From an uncultured Lachnospiraceae bacterium (lineage in GTDB: Bacteria; Bacillota; Clostridia; Lachnospirales; Lachnospiraceae), in contig CAMXQE010000006.1 in the NCBI GenBank assembly GCA_947246015.1, positions 52,125-116,124 of the forward strand: a DNA stretch of 64,000 bases, given 5' to 3'. Made by a program: the position numbers and the translations under genes. Position 1 is the first letter of the stretch, and every line of letters begins with the position of its first letter. Shown piece by piece: positions 40,237-48,869 of this stretch. The notes under the pieces are model-generated. The model saw only the letters and a program-made list of their open reading frames with translations. It ran no database searches and was not told where the DNA came from.

Positions 40237-42243
40237 ATGCCAATTATTTTAAACAGAAACACCCATATCAGGGCGGCAGAGACAGCTGCGGTACGCAAGG
40301 CCGCCGATGCCCTGCAGCGCGATATGGAAAAAGTATTTCATGAAAGCGCCTCGGAAGGGGCATCCATCTGTCTGGTTCAGGAACAGATGGAGCAGGAGCA
40401 GTTTCAGCTAAAAGCAGCAGGCGGAAAACTGGAAATCCATGCGGGGGATGATTTGGGATTTATTTACGGAATCTATGAAATCAGCCGTACTTTGCTTGGC
40501 GTAACAGATTTCTGGTTCTGGAATGACCAGGAATTTATTCCGGGGGATGAAATACGGGTTGCGGATGATTTTCAGTACCAGTCTAAGCCCTGTGCCGTGA
40601 AATACAGAGGGTGGTTTATCAACGATGAAGTGCTGCTGCATACATGGAAAGTCGGGAGAAAAAAAGATATGCCATGGGAGATGGCATTTGAAACGCTCCT
40701 GCGCTGTGGGGGGAATATGATTATTCCGGGCACTGACAGGAATTCGGAACGTTACCGTCCGCTGGCTGCAGAGATGGGGCTTTTCATTACGCATCACCAT
40801 GCGGAGCCGTTAGGCGCCGAAATGTTCGCCCGTGCCTATCCGGAATTGAATCCGTCTTATGCGGAGTATCCTGAAAAATTTCAGGGATTATGGAAGGATG
40901 CTATTGAAGCACAGGCAGGTATGCATGTGGTTTGGAACTTAGGCTTCCGCGGACAGGGGGACTGTCCTTTTTGGGCGGACGATTCCCGGTATGAGACAGA
41001 TGAGGCAAGAGGGGAGCTGCTGAGCAGTCTGATTCGTATTCAGTATAATCTGGTGAAGGAATCGGACAAAGACGCCGTCTGCTGTACCAATCTATATGGG
41101 GAAATGATGGAACTTTATCAGAAGGGCTGTCTGAATATTCCGGAGGATGTTATAAAAATATGGGCGGATAATGGATACGGGAAGATGGTATCGAGGAGGC
41201 AGAACAATCACAATCCCAGAGTGACAGCATTGCCGGAAGCCGGAAACCATGAGCATAACGGAATTTATTATCACGTTTCTTTCTATGATTTGCAGGCGGC
41301 AAACCATATCACCATGCTTCCCAACTCCCCCTGTTTTGTGGCAAGGGAACTGGAGGAGGTTCTGGCGAGGAATGGAAAGGACTTTTGGATTATTAACTGC
41401 TCCAATATTAAACCGCATGTCTATTTTCTGGATTTGATTGCGCGGATGTGGCGGGATGGACAGGTCGATGTGGACGGCCACCGCAGGGAATATACAGAGC
41501 GGTATTATGGAACCGGAAACAGAGAGATGGTAGAAAACTGTCTGAAACTTTACCCTGATTATGCAGTGAAATATGGAAAGCAGGAGGATGAACATGCCGG
41601 AGAGCAGTTTGCAAACCATGTCCCGCGCATGTTTATCACACAGCTGATTAAGGACAGGAATACCTTTTGTAAAGATATGCGCTGGGCGGCACAGGGTGAA
41701 ACGCTGAAAGAACAGGTTCTGTGGTATAAGACAGTGTGCAGCCGGGCAGTTACAGGCTATGCGGAATATCAGGAAAAATGTGAGAAAGCATGTGCTGAAT
41801 TAGCGGGAAATGGAAAGAGGCTGTTTGAAGATTCCATTCTTTTGCAGGTGAGGCTCCTGTATCACTGTTATCAGGGGGCGCTGCTTGCCTCAGAGGGCAT
41901 TCTGGCGGCTCTTGAGGAGGATTACCAAAAGGCGTTTTATATGGCAGGCAAGGCACGGAAGGAATATCTGGCAGCGGACCATGCCATGCGCAGCCGGGAA
42001 CATGGGAAATGGCATATGTTTTATGAAAATGAGTGCCTGACGGATGTGAAACAGACGGCATGGGTGCTCGAAGGAATGATGGGATTTGTCAGGACGCTTG
42101 GCGACGGCCCCCATTATTTCGAATGGCAGAGGGAGTTTCTGTATCCGGAAGAGGACAGAAGGATTTTATTGATTTTGAATATGGATAACCACCTAAAGGA
42201 TTTGGAACTTTTTGAGCTTATGGAGGAAAAATGGGACATATAG
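40237..42243 (+). CDS. GH115-like alpha-glucuronidase (cytoplasmic, 668 aa)
   Basis: YRGWFINDE motif, GNMIIPGTDRNSERYRPLAAEMGLFITHHHAEPLG, downstream of uxuAB; ATG at 40237 after ACAGGAGGAG; no signal peptide. Confidence 0.75.
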   Translation: MPIILNRNTHIRAAETAAVRKAADALQRDMEKVFHESASEGASICLVQEQMEQEQFQLKAAGGKLEIHAGDDLGFIYGIYEISRTLLGVTDFWFWNDQEFIPGDEIRVADDFQYQSKPCAVKYRGWFINDEVLLHTWKVGRKKDMPWEMAFETLLRCGGNMIIPGTDRNSERYRPLAAEMGLFITHHHAEPLGAEMFARAYPELNPSYAEYPEKFQGLWKDAIEAQAGMHVVWNLGFRGQGDCPFWADDSRYETDEARGELLSSLIRIQYNLVKESDKDAVCCTNLYGEMMELYQKGCLNIPEDVIKIWADNGYGKMVSRRQNNHNPRVTALPEAGNHEHNGIYYHVSFYDLQAANHITMLPNSPCFVARELEEVLARNGKDFWIINCSNIKPHVYFLDLIARMWRDGQVDVDGHRREYTERYYGTGNREMVENCLKLYPDYAVKYGKQEDEHAGEQFANHVPRMFITQLIKDRNTFCKDMRWAAQGETLKEQVLWYKTVCSRAVTGYAEYQEKCEKACAELAGNGKRLFEDSILLQVRLLYHCYQGALLASEGILAALEEDYQKAFYMAGKARKEYLAADHAMRSREHGKWHMFYENECLTDVKQTAWVLEGMMGFVRTLGDGPHYFEWQREFLYPEEDRRILLILNMDNHLKDLELFELMEEKWDI

Positions 42244-42293
42244 GCGGGAGAGGATAACAGGACTTAAGCGGCGGCGGAAAATGCAAAAAAATT

Positions 42294-42323
42294 ACAGCAG
42301 TCAGAAATGATTGCTGTTTTTTT
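42294..42323 (+). terminator. Intrinsic terminator after GH115 gene
   Basis: 10-bp stem ACAGCAGTCA-GAAA-TGATTGCTGT followed by TTTTTTT. Confidence 0.93.
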
Positions 42324-42339
42324 GTGCGATGCCTAACGC

Positions 42340-42369
42340 TTGAATACTCAAATAATGTTCCTTTATAAT
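42340..42369 (+). promoter_or_regulatory. Candidate sigma-A promoter of the Spo0A-like gene
   Basis: TTGAAT - 18 nt - TATAAT. Confidence 0.55.
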
Positions 42370-42493
42370 AAACAATAGCAGTATTTGGAAATTCATATCA
42401 TTTGCCTTGGATTTTCATATATCAGCAAAGAAAAAAGTCGGGGGACAGCAGATTGCACTCGTCCCTCATGACAGGAAAGGAGCATGGTTTAGG

Positions 42494-43015
42494 ATGGAAC
42501 AGCTGAATCTAACATCGACAAAGGATAGTGAGGGAGTTTATAAGATACTGGGCGATCTGATGAATATGGATAAGGAATTTCAGATAATGATTACGGTACC
42601 CTCCAATCATAAGGAGTCTTCCATGTCAGGGCAGGATGCTGCGGCGAAGAATAGTTACGGAACAAGGGACCTGGAAAAAGACGTGACGGATATCATCCAT
42701 GAAATCGGAGTTCCGGCGCATATCAAAGGATACCAGTATCTGAGGGAGGCAATCATGATGTCCGTAGAGGACAACGAAATGCTTAATTCCATCACGAAAG
42801 TACTTTACCCATCCATCGCGAAAAAGTACCAGACTACGCCAAGCAGGGTAGAGCGTGCAATCCGCCATGCCATAGAGGTAGCCTGGAGCAGAGGGAAGAT
42901 GGAGACACTGGATGCGATGTTCGGATATACCATCAATACGGGAAAGGGAAAGCCGACCAACTCGGAGTTCATTGCCTTAATTGCGGATAAGATAAGATTA
43001 CAGTATAAAAATTGA
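42494..43015 (+). CDS. Spo0A C-terminal DNA-binding domain protein lacking a receiver domain
   Basis: [104 protein letters not shown] is Spo0A effector domain; only ~60 non-receiver residues precede it; ATG at 42494 after AGGAAAGGAG. Confidence 0.93.
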   Translation: MEQLNLTSTKDSEGVYKILGDLMNMDKEFQIMITVPSNHKESSMSGQDAAAKNSYGTRDLEKDVTDIIHEIGVPAHIKGYQYLREAIMMSVEDNEMLNSITKVLYPSIAKKYQTTPSRVERAIRHAIEVAWSRGKMETLDAMFGYTINTGKGKPTNSEFIALIADKIRLQYKN

Positions 43016-43126
43016 AAATTAAGATGTAAAATTTAACAATTACTTCTTTTAAACCCATCCAAGATGATGTATAATAATCATAAGTATATCGGTGGTGAAG
43101 GCTGAGGAAGGAGCATGTTAATAACT

Positions 43127-44572
43127 ATGAAAAAAATATTATTTGTTGCATCGGAAGGTGTACCGTTTATTAAAACAGGAGGGCTGGCGGATGTAGTGGG
43201 GTCTCTGCCGAAATGTATCGATAAGGAATATTTTGACGTGAGGGTCATGATTCCGAAGTATACCTGTATGACACAGGAGATGAAGGACAAAATGTCCTAT
43301 AGAACCCACTTCTATATGGATTTTAACTGGAAAAACGAATATGTGGGCATTATGGAAGCGCAGCTTGACGGAGTTACCTATTATTTTATTGACAATGAAA
43401 TGATGTTTTCCGGATTCCGCCCTTACAGCGATAATGTACTGGATGAAATTACGAAGTTTTCTTTCTTCTCAAAGGCAGCTTTATCGGCGCTTCCTTTGAT
43501 TGATTTCCGTCCGGATGTGATTCACTGCCATGACTGGCAGACGGGGCTTGTTCCGGTATATCTGAAAGAACGTTTTCAGGGTAATGACTTTTTCCGCGGT
43601 ATAAAGACAGTCATGACCATCCACAATTTGAAATTCCAGGGGAAATGGGATGTAAAGACGGTAAAATCCATTACCGGACTGCCGGATTACTTCTTTACGC
43701 CGGATAAGCTGGAAGCTTATAAGGATGCAAACCTGTTAAAAGGCGGTCTGGTATATGCAGATGCCATTACGACGGTCAGTGATACTTATGCGGAGGAAAT
43801 CAAAACCGAGTTCTACGGCGAGGGCCTGAACGGTCTGCTGCAGGCAAGAAGCGGGGATCTTAGGGGCATTGTGAATGGTATTGACTACGATGACTTCAAT
43901 CCGGAGACGGATAAGTATATTGAGCACAAGTATAATGCGGTGAACTTCCGCAAAGAGAAGATTAAGAATAAACGTGCCCTACAGGCGGAGCTGGGACTGG
44001 AGCAGGATGATAAGAAGATGCTGATTGGTATCGTATCCAGACTGACAGACCAGAAAGGTTTTGACCTGATTGATTACATGATGGATGAAATCTGCCAGGA
44101 TGCGGTACAGGTGGTGGTTTTAGGTACGGGTGAGGAACGCTATGAGAATATGTTCCGTCATTTTGACTGGAAATACCATGACAAAGTTTCCGCCAATATT
44201 TTCTATTCGGAGGCTCTTTCCCATAAGATATATGCGGCCAGCGATGTGTTCCTGATGCCCTCACTGTTCGAACCCTGCGGGCTCAGCCAGCTGATGGCGC
44301 TGCGTTATGGTACGGTGCCTATTGTAAGGGAGACCGGAGGACTGAAGGATACGGTGCAGCCTTACAATGAGTATGAGAATACGGGAACCGGCTTTAGTTT
44401 CAAAAATTACAATGCGCATGAGATGCTGGCATCCATCCGTTACGCGGAACGCATTTATTATGATAAAAAACGGGAATGGAATAAAATCATCGACAGGGGA
44501 ATGGCAGCTGATTTTTCATGGCATGTGTCCGCGAAAAAATATCAGGAAATGTATGATTGGCTGATTGGCTAA
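43127..44572 (+). CDS. glgA: Glycogen synthase
   Basis: MKKILFVASEGVPFIKTGGLADVVGSLPK...HCHDWQTGLVPVYL; start 43115 also possible. Confidence 0.96.
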   Translation: MKKILFVASEGVPFIKTGGLADVVGSLPKCIDKEYFDVRVMIPKYTCMTQEMKDKMSYRTHFYMDFNWKNEYVGIMEAQLDGVTYYFIDNEMMFSGFRPYSDNVLDEITKFSFFSKAALSALPLIDFRPDVIHCHDWQTGLVPVYLKERFQGNDFFRGIKTVMTIHNLKFQGKWDVKTVKSITGLPDYFFTPDKLEAYKDANLLKGGLVYADAITTVSDTYAEEIKTEFYGEGLNGLLQARSGDLRGIVNGIDYDDFNPETDKYIEHKYNAVNFRKEKIKNKRALQAELGLEQDDKKMLIGIVSRLTDQKGFDLIDYMMDEICQDAVQVVVLGTGEERYENMFRHFDWKYHDKVSANIFYSEALSHKIYAASDVFLMPSLFEPCGLSQLMALRYGTVPIVRETGGLKDTVQPYNEYENTGTGFSFKNYNAHEMLASIRYAERIYYDKKREWNKIIDRGMAADFSWHVSAKKYQEMYDWLIG

Positions 44573-44588
44573 AAGGACGGAACAGTTT

Positions 44589-46268
44589 ATGTCTGACAAG
44601 AGTCATATGTCTCAGAAGAGCGGTAAAAGAGACGGGTTTATTATGCAGGCGGGAATTTTGGCGGCGGCTTCGATTATCTGCAGGATTATCGGACTGCTGT
44701 ACAAAAGCCCGCTTACAGGGATTATTGGGGATGAGGGGAACGGTTATTATAATACGGCATACAACATATATACCATCATCCTCTTAGTATCTTCTTATAG
44801 TATACCATCGGCAATTGCAAAGGTGCTTGCTCAGAGACTTGCGCTGAAAGAATACCGTAATGCGCAGCGTATTTTTAAATGTGCGCTCATTTATGTTATG
44901 GTAATCGGAGGGGTGGCAAGTCTTATCTTATTTATAGGGGCACCTGTTTTTGTTATGGGCAATTCCGTTACTGTGCTCCGTTTTTTTGCCCCTACCATTT
45001 TCCTTTACGGGTTGTTGGGAGTCCTGCGGGGATATTTTCAGGCGCACAGGACGATGCTTCAGACTTCTTTTTCGCAGATTTTGGAACAGATTCTGAATGC
45101 GGCGGTCAGCATAGGGGCAGCATACGGCCTGATGAAGCTGGCAGCGGCTCAGGAGGAAAGCGCCAGCATACAGGCAATGTATGGCGCCATCGGAAGTGCA
45201 CTGGGAACCGGTTCGGGGGTGCTGATAGCGTTACTGTTCATGGCGGCGATTTATATCCTGAACAGAAAAACGATAAAAAAAAGAATCGAAAACGACAGGA
45301 CGAAAACAGAGGAATCATATGGGGATATTTTCCGGATGATGATGTCGGTCGTGACACCGTTTATCTTAAGTACCTGTATTTATAATCTGACTACTTCCCT
45401 GAATCAGACGATTTACTCAAGGATGATGGTACATTTAAAGGAGATGGATGAGATAACGGTAACGGTTACTTATGGAATTATGGCCGGAAAAGCGGTGACG
45501 ATTGCCAATATACCGATAGCGCTGGCTTCGGCAATGTCTTCCGCCATTGTGCCGGCGATTGCATCTTCCTATGCACAGGGAGCAGTAAAGCAGACGAAAA
45601 AGAAGGTGGCTTCGGCAATCAAGGTGACGATGCTGATTTCCATTCCGGCGGCAGTCGGGATAGGCGTACTGGCCAGACCGGTCATGATGGCGCTGTTTCC
45701 GCAGCAGGACTCTTTGGAACTTGGTTCCGGACTGCTGATGGTATTGGCTGCAACGGTTATTTTTTACGGATTGTCTACTTTGACGAATGCGGTATTGCAG
45801 GGCATCGGAAGAGTGAACACGCCGGTAATCAATGCGGTTATTGCGCTGGTGGTGCAGACGTTGGTATTGGTGCCTGCGCTTTATTTTACGGAATTTGGAA
45901 TTTATGCGGTGGCGGCTGCTACGGTCGTGTATTCGCTGCTGATGTGTATCCTGAACAATATTTTCATGAGAAAATACCTGAAGTATAAACAGGAAGTCGA
46001 TAAGACATTTGTAAGGCCGATTTTTTCCGCCATGTTAATGGGGGCTTTGGCATATGGGGTATATGCGGGCGTGTCTTATCTGCTGGGACTGTTTATGGTT
46101 TCCGCTTATTTCATAAACCTCATTTCTTTGGTTCTGGCTGTGATGGCCGGAGGAGGTCTGTACTTTGTGCTGGTAATTAAACTGAAGGCCGTGAAAGAAG
46201 AAGATTTGAAGGCCATGCCGAAAGGGCGTGTTTTTGTAAAAATAGCGAAGAAGATGCGGCTGCTGTAG
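44589..46268 (+). CDS. SpoVB/MurJ-like polysaccharide biosynthesis flippase
   Basis: Multi-TM, MOP-superfamily N-terminus FIMQAGILAAASIICRIIGLLYKSPLTGIIGDEGNGYYNTAYNIYTIILLVSSYSIPSAIAK typical of SpoVB. Confidence 0.9.
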   Translation: MSDKSHMSQKSGKRDGFIMQAGILAAASIICRIIGLLYKSPLTGIIGDEGNGYYNTAYNIYTIILLVSSYSIPSAIAKVLAQRLALKEYRNAQRIFKCALIYVMVIGGVASLILFIGAPVFVMGNSVTVLRFFAPTIFLYGLLGVLRGYFQAHRTMLQTSFSQILEQILNAAVSIGAAYGLMKLAAAQEESASIQAMYGAIGSALGTGSGVLIALLFMAAIYILNRKTIKKRIENDRTKTEESYGDIFRMMMSVVTPFILSTCIYNLTTSLNQTIYSRMMVHLKEMDEITVTVTYGIMAGKAVTIANIPIALASAMSSAIVPAIASSYAQGAVKQTKKKVASAIKVTMLISIPAAVGIGVLARPVMMALFPQQDSLELGSGLLMVLAATVIFYGLSTLTNAVLQGIGRVNTPVINAVIALVVQTLVLVPALYFTEFGIYAVAAATVVYSLLMCILNNIFMRKYLKYKQEVDKTFVRPIFSAMLMGALAYGVYAGVSYLLGLFMVSAYFINLISLVLAVMAGGGLYFVLVIKLKAVKEEDLKAMPKGRVFVKIAKKMRLL

Positions 46269-46275
46269 GAGATAA

Positions 46276-46303
46276 GGGCGTGAAGCGATTTTCAGACACG
46301 CCC
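46276..46303. terminator. Hairpin between convergent flippase and NUDIX genes
   Basis: GGGCGTG / CACGCCC stem; minus-strand sequence GGGGCGTGTCTGAAAAT resembles the AGAGCGTGTTTGAAAAT repeat. Confidence 0.7.
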
Positions 46304-47293
46304 CAGCAGTTCAAATTCTTCGGGGAAAATACAGTTTTTTAAAGTGCCGTTCAGGATTTTCTCCAGACAGGTATGGTAATCCATCCACAGGACGGATTCG
46401 ATTTCCGATTCCTGCAGGGTGAGGGAGGAAATTTCGACCGGCTTTTCATAAAGATAAACCGCGCTGTATTCATTGTCATGGAATGGTCTGCCCTGGAATT
46501 CCATACATGCATTGACCTGCCGGTATCCAATCAGGCGCAGGTCTTCGGGAACAGCGGTAATCCCCAGTTCTTCTTCCAGCTCGCGGAGGGCGGATTCCAG
46601 GTAGCCGCATCCCGCAGGGATGTGTCCGGCGGAGGAAATGTCATAGCATCCGGGGTAGCTTTCTTTTGATTCGGAACGTTTTTGCAGGAGGACGTCAAAA
46701 CTTCCGCTGTCATTGGGACGGGTAATCCATACATGGGCGGTGCGGTGTCTGTCTCCATAGCGGTGTATGAGAGAGCGTTCCCTGACTTTTCCGACAGGGT
46801 TTCCCTGTTCGTCCACGATATCGAGAAGTTCCATGGCGGCGCCGTTTAATACGGCTTCTTTGAGGATGTTGTTGATATATCTTAATTTCAGGCAGAAGAA
46901 AGGGGCATTTTCTTTCAGAAGTTCAAAGAAAATCAAATCTCCTTCCCAAAGTTCCAAATCCATAATTCTGTTTTTTTCCACCCATTCCAGCGTTCCCTCA
47001 CTGCATTCCCTTAAGGTTCCGGTAAAGCCGTCCGCGGTGTACAGACACATATGATAGTCTGTGATGTCGTCGCACAGAAAGGTGATGATGCCGCGGAAGC
47101 GGAAGGACGTCAGCGTCAGGCCGGTTTCTTCGTATGCTTCCCTTAACAGGCAGTCGTCGGGGCTTTCACCGCTTTCAAAATGTCCGCCGATTCCAATCCA
47201 TTTGTCTTTATTAATATCTTTTTCTTTTTTTATCCGGTGGAGCATCAGATAAGAGTCTTCTTTTTCTATGTAGCAAAGGGTTGTCAATGTCAT
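46292..47293 (-). CDS. Tandem NUDIX protein (MutT-like domain + IPP-isomerase/YfcD-like domain)
   Basis: Nudix box 1 GHFESGESPDDCLLREAYEETGL; Nudix-like box 2 GHIPAGCGYLESALRELEEELGI; likely ATG at 47293 within the 47332 ORF. Confidence 0.88.
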   Translation of the reverse strand: MTLTTLCYIEKEDSYLMLHRIKKEKDINKDKWIGIGGHFESGESPDDCLLREAYEETGLTLTSFRFRGIITFLCDDITDYHMCLYTADGFTGTLRECSEGTLEWVEKNRIMDLELWEGDLIFFELLKENAPFFCLKLRYINNILKEAVLNGAAMELLDIVDEQGNPVGKVRERSLIHRYGDRHRTAHVWITRPNDSGSFDVLLQKRSESKESYPGCYDISSAGHIPAGCGYLESALRELEEELGITAVPEDLRLIGYRQVNACMEFQGRPFHDNEYSAVYLYEKPVEISSLTLQESEIESVLWMDYHTCLEKILNGTLKNCIFPEEFELLGRV

Positions 47294-47324
47294 GATGGTA
47301 TTCAGCTTTCTGAGTTTTTTATGA

Positions 47325-47345
47325 ATTTTCAAACACGCTCTGGTT
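47325..47345 (-). repeat. Half copy of the GAGCGTGTTTGAAAA repeat at the 5' side of the NUDIX gene
   Basis: Shares TTTTCAAACACGCTCTGGT (19 nt) with 21767-21785. Confidence 0.85.
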
Positions 47346-47598
47346 TCATTATACTCAGACGGGTGAAAAATAGCAACGAATATTCTGAAATTAAAAATGA
47401 CAGGATAAAAATTACGAGGTAAAAATTACCTTAATAATAATTTCATCTCCGCTAATACTAACATCAAGATAAGCGATAAAGTTCAAGCTTAAATCAGATG
47501 CGGAAACGTGTTTGGGGTAAGCAATAAAAGAACGGAAATTGCTTATCTCAAATATAGATAGCGTAAAGCACGAAACTGTAAATTGGAGGTGAAAGAAG

Positions 47599-47799
47599 AT
47601 GGCAAGCAGCAAATCTAATAGAGTAGAAGTTCCTGAAGCTAAGGCAGCTATGGACCGTTTTAAAACTGAGGTCGCTTCTGAATTAGGTGTTAACCTGAAA
47701 GAAGGTTACAACGGTGATTTAACATCTAAGGAAGCAGGTTCTATCGGCGGCGAGATGGTTCGTAGAATGATCAAGAAGCAGGAAGAACAGATGAAATAA
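47599..47799 (+). CDS. Alpha/beta-type small acid-soluble spore protein
   Basis: Conserved SASP motifs (EAKAAMDRFKTEVASELGV, YNGDLTSKEAGSIGGEMVRRMI). Confidence 0.97.
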   Translation: MASSKSNRVEVPEAKAAMDRFKTEVASELGVNLKEGYNGDLTSKEAGSIGGEMVRRMIKKQEEQMK

Positions 47800-47815
47800 C
47801 CGGAAACGGTTAATA

Positions 47816-47846
47816 AAGGAGGATGTCCGAAAGGGCATCCTTCTTT
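47816..47846 (+). terminator. Intrinsic terminator after SASP gene
   Basis: AAGGAGGATGTCC-GAAA-GGGCATCCTTCTT stem with G-U pairs, then TT. Confidence 0.85.
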
Positions 47847-47966
47847 GTGCACAGGGGTGCGTAAGGAAACCAGCTGCTTCGAAGCACGCACCCCGCGCGG
47901 AGGGCAGGGAGAAGCGCTTCCCTGCCCGGTTATTCCGGTATCCGGACATATGCGGAGCAGGCTGAC

Positions 47967-48644
47967 TCAGTCTGTTTGCAGGAGTTCCATGGTCAGCCTG
48001 CGGGCGTCGTGAAAGCCCTGCCGGTAGGCAGCAGTCCCATATTCGGAGCCAATGGCATTGGCGGCAGAAATGGCCCTGTTGGCGGTGTCAAACTGTTCTT
48101 TGCTCAGTCCGCACTGTTTCAGTCTGCCGATTTCCGCTTCGCATTCCCTGACTGCATTCCGGTAGTCTTCATTTTTGTTGAGGGCGTTTTCCAAAGAATG
48201 CAATCTGCGTTCTTCAAAAAAGCTTTCCAAAAGGCTGCCGTTTTCGGACTGGTTTCTCCGTGTTCCTGCTGTAGAAGCGGCATAATTTTTTATAACCTGC
48301 TCAATGCCGTTTGCTTTCGGACTGTGATATCCGTTTTCCAAAACTTTGTAGAGCTGGAAACCAATCAGGACACCTATCTGCAGATAAACATCGCTGTGTA
48401 TGAGAGCAAAATCGGATACTATATCCTGTAAGGAATCATCGGTTTTGTCCGCAGCGGGGAATAATGCTGCCAGTTTTGCATAAACTTCCTGATAGGATGC
48501 GTTTATCCTCTCTTCATAGGAATCCGTGATTGCCGATGTCGGCTCTGAACCGTATAGAAAATAAGCGGCTATGCGGCTTATATCGATACGGTCCAGAATC
48601 TTTGTAAATTCGGTCATATTCTTACCTTCCTTTCTTTTTTTCAT
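47967..48644 (-). CDS. Hypothetical helical protein
   Basis: 225-aa ORF with coherent composition and AGGAAGG-type RBS; C-terminal AYRQGFHDARRLTMELL; no family recognised. Confidence 0.65.
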   Translation of the reverse strand: MKKRKEGKNMTEFTKILDRIDISRIAAYFLYGSEPTSAITDSYEERINASYQEVYAKLAALFPAADKTDDSLQDIVSDFALIHSDVYLQIGVLIGFQLYKVLENGYHSPKANGIEQVIKNYAASTAGTRRNQSENGSLLESFFEERRLHSLENALNKNEDYRNAVRECEAEIGRLKQCGLSKEQFDTANRAISAANAIGSEYGTAAYRQGFHDARRLTMELLQTD

Positions 48645-48869
48645 TTCCGTTACCTCTTTTTAGTATTCATACAAACATAGTTATGATGTATATTGATATT
48701 ATAACACACTCTTTTGAGGTTTAACAGGGGATAATTGGATTATTTATGAAGTTTTTGTGAAATGATTGCGAACTTTTCGGATTCATGTTAATTTTAATGT
48801 AAGAAAACAAGTGAAAATCTGTATACAGACAGGAAAACGTATGCGGATGAAGCATGGCAGGAGGTATAT

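Noticed and set aside
46222-46245. GGGCGTGTTTTTGTAAAA near the flippase 3' end as a further copy of the GCGTGTTTGAAAA repeat
   Set aside because: Lies within coding sequence and matches only partially; probably chance.
47412-47612. 66-aa minus ORF upstream of the SASP gene
   Set aside because: No RBS found, overlaps the SASP start; more likely untranslated leader/promoter region.
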